A stretch of DNA of 64,000 nt from Nocardioides sp. LHD-245. GTDB lineage: Bacteria; Actinomycetota; Actinomycetes; Propionibacteriales; Nocardioidaceae. The notes under the pieces were generated by a model. That model was not told the origin of the DNA, did no database searches, and was given only the letters and a program-made list of their open reading frames with translations. Both the position numbers and the translations under genes were made by a program. The stretch lies in NCBI RefSeq assembly GCF_030929495.1, contig NZ_JAVFWN010000011.1:218204-282203 (forward strand), in the 5' to 3' direction. Shown piece after piece: positions 46,555-54,307 of this stretch (its first letter is position 1; every line of letters begins with the position of its first letter).

Positions 46555-47546
46555 CCCGGATGACGATGAGCGAGGCGATCGTCGCCGCGGTCGCCGACGA
46601 GATGGCCGCGGACCCGTCGGTCTACCTGATCGGTCAGGACATCGGCGTCTTCGGCGGCCCGATGCAGTCGGCCAAGGGCCTGTGGGAGGCCTTCGGCGCC
46701 CAGGGCCGGGTCATCGACGCGCCCATCTCCGAGGCCGCCATGGTCGGCACGGCGGTCGGCGCCGCGATGGCCGGCAGCCGCCCGATCGTCGACCTGATGT
46801 TCGCCGAGTTCCTCGCGCTGACGATGACCCCGCTGGCCCTCGAGGGCGCCTCGGTCGCCTTCCGCACCCGCGGCCAGGTCACCGTGCCGCTCGTCGTCCG
46901 CGCGAAGTGCGGCGTCGGCCCGCACCGCGGTCACGCCGAGAGCTGCGTCGGCATGCTGATGTCCTTCCCCGGGCTCAAGGTCGCGATGCCGACCACCCCG
47001 CAGGACGCCTACTCGCTGATGCGCTCCGCGATCCGCGACGCCAACCCCGTCGTCGTACTCGAGCACATGAGTCTCCTGCACGGCGCCCGTGCGGAGGTCG
47101 ACCCTGAGTTGGTGATACCGCTCGGTGCCGCCGCCGTACGCCGCGACGGCACCGACCTCACCGTCGTCGCATCCGGACTGATGGTCCAGCGCGCGCTGCG
47201 GGCCGCGGCCGAGCTGGCCAAGGAAGGCGTCGAGGCGGAGGTCGTCGACCTGCGCTCCGTCGCTCCCCTCGACGTCGGCCTGGCCCGCGCCAGCGCCGAG
47301 CGGACCGGCGCGCTGATCGTCGTCGAGGAGTCCTGGCCGGGCTCCGGTCCCGCCGCGGCACTGTGCGCCGGCCTCCTCGACACTCCCCTGGGTCGCACCG
47401 GTTTCCCCGTCCGGCTGCTCCAGCCGCCGGCGACCCCGGTGCCCTTCGCCGCCTCCCTCGAGACCGCGTTCGTCCCGTCCGTCGCCGACATCGCCCACGC
47501 CGCCCGCACGCTGCGCTCGACCATGAGAGGAACCGTGACCGCATGA
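46551..47546 (+). CDS. 2-oxoacid dehydrogenase E1 beta subunit
   Basis: The 331-residue beta subunit has MTMSEAIVAAVADEMAADPS, VYLIGQDIGVFGG, DAPISEAAMVGTAVGAAMAG, GVGPHRGHAESCVGMLMSFP (phosphorylation-loop-like region), and the C-terminal transketolase domain VVDLRSVAPLDVGLARASAE. It pairs with the preceding alpha subunit. The start is GTG 46551 overlapping the E1 alpha stop, or ATG 46560. The stop overlaps the aminotransferase ATG. Similar proteins act on pyruvate, branched-chain oxoacids or acetoin. Confidence 0.9.
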   Translation: MTRMTMSEAIVAAVADEMAADPSVYLIGQDIGVFGGPMQSAKGLWEAFGAQGRVIDAPISEAAMVGTAVGAAMAGSRPIVDLMFAEFLALTMTPLALEGASVAFRTRGQVTVPLVVRAKCGVGPHRGHAESCVGMLMSFPGLKVAMPTTPQDAYSLMRSAIRDANPVVVLEHMSLLHGARAEVDPELVIPLGAAAVRRDGTDLTVVASGLMVQRALRAAAELAKEGVEAEVVDLRSVAPLDVGLARASAERTGALIVVEESWPGSGPAAALCAGLLDTPLGRTGFPVRLLQPPATPVPFAASLETAFVPSVADIAHAARTLRSTMRGTVTA

Positions 47547-48886
47547 GGACGTTGCCGGCCAGCCAGGTCTTCCACCGCGACCTGGTCCATACCGCCCCGG
47601 TGGTCGACCGCGCCGCCGGCGTCCACGTGTGGGACGTCGACGGCAACCGCTATCTCGACGCCTCCTCCGGAGGCAATATCGTGATCAGCATCGGATACGG
47701 CGTCCAGGACGTCCTCGACGCGATGGCCGAGCAGGCCGCCAAGGTCAGCTTCTGCGGCCAGTTCACCAGCGAGCCGCAGGAGCAGCTGGCCCGCGAGCTC
47801 GCCGACTTCGCGCCCGAGGGCATGGACTATGTCCGGTTCACCTCCGGCGGCTCGGAGGCCAACGAGACGGCGATCAAGCTCGCCCGGCACTACTTCGTCG
47901 AGTCCGGCAAGCCGTCCAAGCACAAGATCGTCGGCCGCTGGCGCAGCTACCACGGCAACACCCTCGGGGCCCTCTCCGCCACCGGCCACGTGATGCGGCG
48001 GGTCGGCTACGCGCCGATGCTGCTGCCCTTCGCACACGCCGCCCCGCCGTACCGCTACCGCTGCACCCTGTGCGCCCAGGCCGGCACCTGCACGCTGTCG
48101 TGCGCCGACGACGTCGAGCGGGTGATCCTCAACGAGGGTCCCGAGCACGTCGCGGCGTTCATCGCCGAGCCGGTGGTCGGGGCGGCGGCGATGGGCATGG
48201 TCCCGCCCGAGGGCTACTTCGAGCGGGTCCGCGAGATCTGCGACCGGTACGACGTCCTGCTGATCGTCGACGAGGTGCTCAGCGGGATGGGCCGGACCGG
48301 GCGCAACTTCGCTGTCGAGCACTTCGGGGTCGTGCCCGACCTGATCACCTGCGGCAAGGGCATCAGCAGCGGATACTCGCCGCTCGGCGCGGTGATCGCC
48401 CGCAATGAGATCTACGACGCGGTCGCCCAGGGCAGCGGCATGTTCGAGCATGGCTTCACCTACGGCGGCAACCCGCTCTCGTGCGCGGTGGGGCTCGCCG
48501 TGCTCCGCCACATCCGCAAGCACGACCTGGTCGCCCGGGCCGGCGAGGTCGGCGACTACCTGCTCTCCGAGATCCGGGCCGCGATCGGAGACCACCCGAT
48601 GGTCGGCGAGGTCAGCGGACTCGGGATGCTCGCCGGCATCGAGGTCGTGGCGAACCGCACGACCAAAGAGCCGTTCCCCTACGAGCTCGGCGTCAACAAG
48701 CGGATCGCGCGGGCATGTCAGGAGCGAGGGGTGCTGATCAACCCCTCCTTCAGTGGCAATGCCGACGGCTACCGGGGCGACCGGTTCGGCATCTGCCCGC
48801 CCTACATCTTCGAGCGCGCCGACGTCGACCGCACCGTCGCCGTCCTCGCCGAGGCCGTGGCCGCCGTGGCCGCGGAGATCGGATGA
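47543..48886 (+). CDS. Class III (omega) aminotransferase
   Basis: The 447-residue PLP enzyme has GVHVWDVDGNRYLDASSGGN, FTSGGSEANETAIKLARHYF, WRSYHGNTLGALSATGH, LLIVDEVLSGMGRTGRNFAV and the Schiff-base lysine in LITCGKGISSGYSPLGAVI (Lys272). Four Cys (174, 177, 183, 187) occur in RCTLCAQAGTCTLSC, a pattern also seen in relatives. Class III enzymes move amino groups of omega-amino acids, amines or alpha,alpha-dialkyl amino acids. Inserted between the E1 genes and an importer, it may generate the oxoacid used by the complex. Substrate unknown. Confidence 0.9.
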   Translation: MRTLPASQVFHRDLVHTAPVVDRAAGVHVWDVDGNRYLDASSGGNIVISIGYGVQDVLDAMAEQAAKVSFCGQFTSEPQEQLARELADFAPEGMDYVRFTSGGSEANETAIKLARHYFVESGKPSKHKIVGRWRSYHGNTLGALSATGHVMRRVGYAPMLLPFAHAAPPYRYRCTLCAQAGTCTLSCADDVERVILNEGPEHVAAFIAEPVVGAAAMGMVPPEGYFERVREICDRYDVLLIVDEVLSGMGRTGRNFAVEHFGVVPDLITCGKGISSGYSPLGAVIARNEIYDAVAQGSGMFEHGFTYGGNPLSCAVGLAVLRHIRKHDLVARAGEVGDYLLSEIRAAIGDHPMVGEVSGLGMLAGIEVVANRTTKEPFPYELGVNKRIARACQERGVLINPSFSGNADGYRGDRFGICPPYIFERADVDRTVAVLAEAVAAVAAEIG

Positions 48887-48945
48887 CCACGCCGCCGGCC
48901 CACGCCGGACGGCCCTCGGGTTCCACCCACCACCAAGGAGTCCCT

Positions 48946-49923
48946 GTGAAGCGCACCTACCTCGCCCTGGCCGCCTCCGCCCTCGCCTGCACGACGCTCG
49001 CCGCCTGCGGCGAGGACGGCGGTGGAGGCGCCAGGGACGCCGGCGACGCCAAGGTCTGCGTCGACCAGTACGCCACCGCCACCGTCATCGACGACCTGCT
49101 CACCGGCATCAAGGCCGGCCTCGCCGACGCCATCGACGACGGGCTCGAGCTCGACGTGCAGAATCCCAACGCGGACGCCGCGACCGAGCAGACGCTGGCG
49201 CAGAAGTTCATCTCCGGCGGCTGCGACGTCATCGTCCCCGTCGGCACGTCGGCCTCCCAGCTGATGGCGACCGCGACAAAGGACATCCCGATCGTCTTCG
49301 CCGCGTCCTCGACGCCCGTCGACGCCGAGCTGGTCGCATCGATGGACGAGCCCGGCGGCAACGTCACCGGCGTCGCCGACGTCATCGACCCGGTGCCGGA
49401 CATCGACGCCATGAAGCAGCTCATCCCCGACCTCGACAAGGTCGGCCTGATCTGGAAGCTCGGCGACCCCGCCGGTGACGCCCAGGCCGACAAGGCCCGC
49501 GCGCACCTCGACGAGCTCGGCGTCGAGTACGTCGAGGCGACGATCAGCAACGGCTCCGACATCACCCAGGCGGCCCAGAGCCTGGTGGGGAAGGTCGACG
49601 CGATCGAGATCCCCGGCGACACGACCACGATCAGCGCGGTCGAGGGTCTGATGAAGGTCGCTGACGACGCGAAGTTGCCGGTCTACGGCGGCACCGGCGA
49701 GGCGGTGGCGGCCGGTGCCGTCATCTCCTCGTCCTACGACTACGAGGTGGTCGGTAAGGAGGTCGCCACGCTGGTGTTGGCCGTCCTCGACGGTGCCGAC
49801 CCGGCCACCACCGCGGTCGTCGTCCCCGAGACCGGGGGTTTCGACCTCAACCGGACCAAGCTCACCGAGCTCGGCATCGACGTACCGGCGGAGATCCTCG
49901 ACGCCGCGCTCACCACGCAGTGA
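48946..49923 (+). CDS. ABC transporter substrate-binding lipoprotein (TrpX-like)
   Basis: The 325-residue protein has a lipoprotein signal (ALACTTLAAC, lipidated Cys at 21) and a type I periplasmic-binding fold of the ABC_sub_bind family: ALADAIDDGLELDVQNPNAD, EQTLAQKFISGGCDVIVPVG, DIPIVFAASSTPVDAELVAS, GVADVIDPVPDIDAMKQLIP. Relatives include TrpX and other amino-acid-type or nucleoside-type binding proteins. GTG 48946 has AAGGAG 12 bases ahead; an earlier ATG 48883 overlapping the aminotransferase stop would add a non-signal extension. Permease and ATPase genes follow directly. Confidence 0.88.
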   Translation: MKRTYLALAASALACTTLAACGEDGGGGARDAGDAKVCVDQYATATVIDDLLTGIKAGLADAIDDGLELDVQNPNADAATEQTLAQKFISGGCDVIVPVGTSASQLMATATKDIPIVFAASSTPVDAELVASMDEPGGNVTGVADVIDPVPDIDAMKQLIPDLDKVGLIWKLGDPAGDAQADKARAHLDELGVEYVEATISNGSDITQAAQSLVGKVDAIEIPGDTTTISAVEGLMKVADDAKLPVYGGTGEAVAAGAVISSSYDYEVVGKEVATLVLAVLDGADPATTAVVVPETGGFDLNRTKLTELGIDVPAEILDAALTTQ

Positions 49924-49936
49924 CCAGGAGGAGCAC

Positions 49937-50887
49937 ATGATCTGGAACCTCATCGAGATCGCCGTCCAGGTGGGGCTGCTCTACGTCCCCCTGGTGCTCG
50001 GCATCTACCTCGCGATGGGAGTGATGAGCCTCCCGGACCTCACCTTGCAGGGCTCCTTCGGCGTCGGCGGGTCGACGGCCGCGGTGCTCACCATCAACGG
50101 CCAGCATCCCGTGGTCTCGCTCGGCGTGGCCATGCTGGCGGGGGCCGCAACGGGGCTGGTCACCGTACTGCTGCACATGAAGCTGCGACTCAACGTGCTG
50201 CTCGCGAGCATCCTGGTGGCCACCGCGGCGTACTCGATGTGCCTGGTGATCATGAGCTCCGGCAACCTGTCGCTGTTCGGCACCACCACCGCGTTCTCCT
50301 GGGCCGACGGTGTCGGCCTGACCTACCGCGAGGGCACCATCCTCACCGGTGCCGGAGTAGCGCTGCTGCTCGTCGCGGTCCTGCTCTGGTTCCTGCGCAC
50401 CGACTACGGGCTGTCCCTGGTCGCCACCGGCCAGAACATCCAGACCGCTCGTGGACTGGGCGTCCGCACCGAGCTGCGCCAGGCCGTCGGTCTCGCCGTC
50501 GCCAACGCGCTGGCCGCGCTCTCCGGCGGGCTGGTGGTGCACAACCAGGGCTTCATGGACGTGACCATCCAGAACGGCGTCATCGTCATCGGCTTGGCCG
50601 GCATGATGCTCGGCCTCAGCTTCACCCGGTCCAGCCGGGTGCTGCCGATCCTGGTGGCGCTGGTCGCCGGCGTCGTCGTCTACCGGTTCGCGGTCGCGAC
50701 GTCGCTGCAGATCGGCCTGAACCCCAACCTGCTCCAGCTGCTCACCGCCGCGGTCGTCGTCGTGGTCATCGCCGTCCGCAGCCAGGGCCGCAGCTGGCTG
50801 AGCACACTCACCGCCACCGGCCGCCGCCAGAGCCGGATCGCCCGTACCCGGTACTACGAGGAGGATCGTGTTGCGAGCTTCATCTGA
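49937..50887 (+). CDS. ABC transporter permease (TrpY-like)
   Basis: The 316-residue protein has about eight membrane helices and belongs to the LivH/M-like (BPD_transp_2) permeases: LGIYLAMGVMSLPDLTLQGS, GVGGSTAAVLTINGQHPVVS, and LRTDYGLSLVATGQNIQTAR GLGVR, which is the coupling-helix region. GAGGAG precedes ATG 49937. The 3' end overlaps the ATPase start by 20 bases. With the binding protein it forms an importer; the cargo is probably an amino compound fed to the aminotransferase. Confidence 0.9.
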   Translation: MIWNLIEIAVQVGLLYVPLVLGIYLAMGVMSLPDLTLQGSFGVGGSTAAVLTINGQHPVVSLGVAMLAGAATGLVTVLLHMKLRLNVLLASILVATAAYSMCLVIMSSGNLSLFGTTTAFSWADGVGLTYREGTILTGAGVALLLVAVLLWFLRTDYGLSLVATGQNIQTARGLGVRTELRQAVGLAVANALAALSGGLVVHNQGFMDVTIQNGVIVIGLAGMMLGLSFTRSSRVLPILVALVAGVVVYRFAVATSLQIGLNPNLLQLLTAAVVVVVIAVRSQGRSWLSTLTATGRRQSRIARTRYYEEDRVASFI

Positions 50888-51707
50888 CCCCACCCTCGAC
50901 CTGCAACTGAGCGGGTGCACCAAGCGCTTCATCGCGCCCGGCCGCGAGCTGGTCACCGCGGTCGACAACCTCAGCCTCGAGGTGGAGGCCGGCACCTTCG
51001 TCTCGATCATCGGGTCCAACGGTGCCGGGAAGTCCACGACACTCGCAATGATCGCCGGCAACCTGCTGGCCGACGAGGGCCATGTAGTGGTGCGCGGCCA
51101 GGACGTGACCACACTGCCGTCGTGGCGCCGGATCGGCCTGGTCTCCCGGGTTCGCCAGAATCCGCAGGACAACATGGTCTCCAACCTGACCATCGAGGAG
51201 AACTTCGCGCTCGCCCTGGCCGGGCGGCGCGGGCGGTTCCCCCTGCGTCGTACGTCGCCCGGCAAGGTGCGCGCCGCGGCCCAGGAGCTCCTCGAGCCGC
51301 TCGGGATGGGGCTGGAGGATCGCCTCGGCGCCATCTCCGGCTCGCTCTCGGGCGGACAGCGGCAGGCGATCGCGGTCGCCATGGCCTGCCTCGGGTCCCC
51401 GGCGGTGATGCTGCTCGACGAGCATGTCGCCGCGCTCGACCCCAACAGCGCGGCCCGGGTCAACGCCGCGACCGAGCGGCTGATCCGCGAGCGCGGGATC
51501 ACGACACTCATGGTCACCCATGACATGAAGCACGCGCTCGACCACGCCGACCGGCTGCTGATGATGCACCAGGGCACGATCGTCGTGGACGTGTGTGGCG
51601 ACGAGCTGACCGGGATCACGCCGCGCGACCTGCAGCAGCGCTTCGCCGCGCTGTCCGGCGGGAGCCTGTCCGACGCCAGCCTGCTCGCCGAGAGCAGCCC
51701 GGCATGA
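50868..51707 (+). CDS. ABC transporter ATP-binding protein (TrpZ-like)
   Basis: The 279-residue ATPase has Walker A IIGSNGAGKSTTLAMIAG, the Q-loop region VRQNPQDNMVSNLTIEENFA, signature GSLSGGQRQAIAVAMACLG, Walker B VMLLDEHVAALDP and switch His in LMVTHDMKHAL. The start is GTG 50868 inside the permease gene. It completes the importer. Its stop overlaps the ATG of the E2 acyltransferase gene, so transport and dehydrogenase genes are translationally linked. Confidence 0.93.
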   Translation: MLRASSDPTLDLQLSGCTKRFIAPGRELVTAVDNLSLEVEAGTFVSIIGSNGAGKSTTLAMIAGNLLADEGHVVVRGQDVTTLPSWRRIGLVSRVRQNPQDNMVSNLTIEENFALALAGRRGRFPLRRTSPGKVRAAAQELLEPLGMGLEDRLGAISGSLSGGQRQAIAVAMACLGSPAVMLLDEHVAALDPNSAARVNAATERLIRERGITTLMVTHDMKHALDHADRLLMMHQGTIVVDVCGDELTGITPRDLQQRFAALSGGSLSDASLLAESSPA

Positions 51708-52345
51708 CGACGGCCGCGGTGACCCGCACTCCCCTGACCGGCATCCGCAAGGCGATCGCCGATCGGATGGCCCAGTCCCACGCCCAGATCCCGGGGGTGC
51801 ACGTGGTCGAGGAGTGCGACGTCTCCCGCGTCGACCTGCGGCTCCTGCTCGCGCACGTGTGCCGGGCCGTCGCCGAGCTCGCCGCCGCGCACCCACTGTT
51901 CAACGCCCACGTCGTCGGCGACGAGATCCTCGCCTTCGACGACGTGGCGGTCGGGTTCGCCGTCGACACCCCGCGCGGGCTGGTCGTCCCGGTGCTGCGC
52001 AACCCGCTCTCCTACTCCCCCGAGGAGCTGACCGCGCAGGTCGCCGACCTCGCCGAGCGGGCCCGGGCCGGGCGGATCCCCGCCCGCGACATCAGCGGCG
52101 CCACGGTGACCGTGACCAGTCCGGGCAAGAGCGGCGGCGTCCTCGCGACACCGCTGATCAACCCGCCCCAGACCGCGATCATCGGGGTGCACCGCGCGAC
52201 CGACCGGGTGGTCGCGCTGGCCGGCGGGGTCGCCGTACGCCGCATGCTCAACCTGACGGTCACCTTCGACCACCGGGTGATCGACGGCGCCGAGGCCGGG
52301 CGGTACGCGCACGAGCTGCGCGCGCTGCTGGAGCGGGAGGCCTGA
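51704..52345 (+). CDS. E2 dihydrolipoamide acyltransferase, catalytic domain only
   Basis: The 213-residue protein is the catalytic (chloramphenicol-acetyltransferase-like) domain of a 2-oxoacid dehydrogenase E2: TPLTGIRKAIADRMAQSHAQ, PGVHVVEECDVSRVDLRLLL, VGFAVDTPRGLVVPVLRN, TVTSPGKSGGVLATPLINPP and active-site FDHRVIDGAEAG (His190, Asp194). It has no lipoyl domain and no peripheral-subunit-binding domain; the lipoyl domain is the separate first gene of the operon. A normal E2 has 400 or more residues. E3 (dihydrolipoamide dehydrogenase) is not in the window. The stop overlaps the lipA start by one base. Confidence 0.9.
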   Translation: MTTAAVTRTPLTGIRKAIADRMAQSHAQIPGVHVVEECDVSRVDLRLLLAHVCRAVAELAAAHPLFNAHVVGDEILAFDDVAVGFAVDTPRGLVVPVLRNPLSYSPEELTAQVADLAERARAGRIPARDISGATVTVTSPGKSGGVLATPLINPPQTAIIGVHRATDRVVALAGGVAVRRMLNLTVTFDHRVIDGAEAGRYAHELRALLEREA

Positions 52346-53280
52346 TGACCGCTCTGCCGGAGGGGCGCAAGCTCCTGCGCCTGGAGGTCCGCAACGCGCA
52401 GACCCCGATCGAGCGCAAGCCGTCCTGGATCAAGGCCAAGGCCAAGATGGGCCCCGAGTACACCGCGCTGCACGAACTGGTGAAGTCCGAAGGCCTCCAC
52501 ACCGTGTGCCAAGAAGCTGGCTGCCCCAACATCTTCGAGTGCTGGGAGGACAAGGAAGCCACCTTCCTCATCGGCGGCGACCAATGCACCCGACGCTGCG
52601 ACTTCTGCCAGATCCACACCGGCAAACCCCAACCCCTCGACCGCGACGAACCCCGCCGCGTCGCCGAATCCGTCCAGACCATGGGCCTCAAGTACGCCAC
52701 CATCACCGGCGTCGCCCGCGACGACCTCCCCGACGGCGGCGCCTGGCTCTACGCCGAAACAGTCCGCACCATCCACGACCTCAACCCCGACACCGGCGTG
52801 GAGAACCTCATCCCCGACTTCAACGGGATCCCCGACCTCCTCACCGAGGTGTTCGAGTCACGCCCCGAGGTCCTGGCCCACAACGTCGAGACCGTCCCCC
52901 GCATCTTCAAACGAATCCGCCCCGCCTTCCGCTACGAGCGCTCCCTCGACATCCTCACCCAGGCCCGCGCCTTCGGACTCGTCACCAAGTCCAACCTCAT
53001 CCTCGGGATGGGCGAGACCCGCGAGGAGGTCTCCCAAGCACTCCACGACCTCCACGACGCCGGCTGCGAACTCCTCACCATCACCCAATACCTACGCCCC
53101 TCGGTGCGCCACCACCCCGTCGAACGCTGGGTCAAGCCCGAGGAGTTCGTCGAACTCGCCACCGAAGCTGAACAGATCGGCTTCAGCGGCGTCCTGTCCG
53201 GACCCCTCGTCCGTTCGTCGTACCGAGCCGGACGGCTCTACCGGACCGCTCGCCGGGCCCGGCTGGAGCGGGTTCGCTAG
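52345..53280 (+). CDS. lipA: Lipoyl synthase
   Basis: LipA inserts two sulfurs into octanoyl groups on lipoyl domains. The 311-residue radical-SAM protein has the auxiliary cluster motif CQEAGCPNIFECW (C-x4-C-x5-C), the SAM cluster CTRRCDFC (C-x3-C-x2-C), and the C-terminal Ser motif GPLVRSSYRAG. It would lipoylate Lys43 of the carrier domain in the same operon. The middle of the gene (about 52480-53190) uses more C-ending and GAA codons than its neighbours, hinting at recombination or a different origin. TAG is shared with the convergent permease via CTAG. LipB is not present in the window. Confidence 0.94.
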   Translation: MTALPEGRKLLRLEVRNAQTPIERKPSWIKAKAKMGPEYTALHELVKSEGLHTVCQEAGCPNIFECWEDKEATFLIGGDQCTRRCDFCQIHTGKPQPLDRDEPRRVAESVQTMGLKYATITGVARDDLPDGGAWLYAETVRTIHDLNPDTGVENLIPDFNGIPDLLTEVFESRPEVLAHNVETVPRIFKRIRPAFRYERSLDILTQARAFGLVTKSNLILGMGETREEVSQALHDLHDAGCELLTITQYLRPSVRHHPVERWVKPEEFVELATEAEQIGFSGVLSGPLVRSSYRAGRLYRTARRARLERVR

Positions 53281-54278
53281 ATCCACCCGGCGGCGACCGC
53301 CCCGCGGGTGAGAACCAGCAGGACGAGCAGGAACACCACGTTGACGGTCGTGAAGAGGCGCAGGAAGGTGGCCGTCTCCCCCGGCCGCAGCGCGGCGTAC
53401 TGGCGCAGCGCGATGAGGCTCGCCAGCGACGCGACGACCGTCCCTACCCCACCGACGTTGACGCCGACCAGCAGCTGCGCGTGCTCGGCGGTGAACGGCG
53501 CGGCGAGGACGGCCGTCGGGACGTTCGACAGCACCTGGCTGGCCAGCGCGCTCACCAGCAGCGGGTCGTGGGCGAGCAGCTCGCCCAGGGCCGAGGCGAC
53601 GCTCGGCACCCGGGCGAGGGCCTCGGCGACCACGAAGAAGAGGGCGAGGACCCCGAGCAGGAGGTAGTCGACCTTCAGCAGGGCCGACCGGTCGGCCACG
53701 AGCAGCACCGCGACCACACCGATACCCGCCCACCACGGCAGCACCCGCAGCACGATCGCGACCGTCGCCGCGAACAGCGCGAGGTAGAGCAGGCTCCGGC
53801 CCACCGCCATCCGGTGCGGGAAGGCGACCGGCTCGTGGGGGGTGCGTCGTACCGGCAGACAGGCGAGCACGATCAGCACCACCGACGCCGCGAAGGGCAG
53901 CGCCATGATCCGCAGGAAGTCGCCGATCCCGAGCGCATAGTGCTGGTAGAGGTAGAGGTTCTGCGGGCTGCCGAACGGCGTGATCATGCCGCCGAGGTTC
54001 GCCGCGACCGTCTCCATCACGAAGGTATAGGCCAGCAGGTCGTCGTTCCCGGTCACGCGCAGGGTCACCGCGGTGAGTGGCAGCAGGGTGAGCAGTGCCA
54101 TGTCGTTGGTGATCAGCATCGAGGCCAGCAACGTCAGGAGGACCAGGCCCAGCACCAGCGAGCGGCGTGTGCGCAGCAGCTCGACGATGCGCTCCGCGAC
54201 GGCGCCGAAGAAGTGCACCCCGTCCAGCGCGCGGACCACCGCGAGCAGGCAGAGGACGCTGGTCAGCGTGGTGAGCAC
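53277..54278 (-). CDS. SLC13/ArsB-NhaD superfamily anion permease, N-terminally short
   Basis: The 333-residue membrane protein has about nine hydrophobic helices with the family features LASMLITNDMALLTLLPLTA, NLGGMITPFGSPQNLYLYQH and ALASQVLSNVPTAVLAAPFT (repeated N-D/N-P re-entrant motifs). These belong to the Na+/H+ antiporter-anion transporter (IT) superfamily. Members usually have 30-60 more N-terminal residues; here an in-frame TGA lies 21 bases before GTG 54278, so the start cannot be moved upstream. It may be a natural short form or a truncation. The cargo is unknown. It follows the hydrolase gene by 29 bases. Confidence 0.8.
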   Translation of the reverse strand: MLTTLTSVLCLLAVVRALDGVHFFGAVAERIVELLRTRRSLVLGLVLLTLLASMLITNDMALLTLLPLTAVTLRVTGNDDLLAYTFVMETVAANLGGMITPFGSPQNLYLYQHYALGIGDFLRIMALPFAASVVLIVLACLPVRRTPHEPVAFPHRMAVGRSLLYLALFAATVAIVLRVLPWWAGIGVVAVLLVADRSALLKVDYLLLGVLALFFVVAEALARVPSVASALGELLAHDPLLVSALASQVLSNVPTAVLAAPFTAEHAQLLVGVNVGGVGTVVASLASLIALRQYAALRPGETATFLRLFTTVNVVFLLVLLVLTRGAVAAGWI

Positions 54279-54307
54279 AGGGCCATCAGACAGACATCAG
54301 AAGGACA

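Noticed and set aside
48062..48106. Four-Cys cluster in the class III aminotransferase as a novel metal site
   Set aside because: Similar Cys-containing segments are common in relatives of this aminotransferase group, so it is not distinctive by itself.
53208..53260. Possible third copy of the 63-bp element near the lipA end
   Set aside because: TCGTCGTACCGAGCCGGACGG only partly resembles the arm and encodes the conserved LipA SSYRAGRLY motif.
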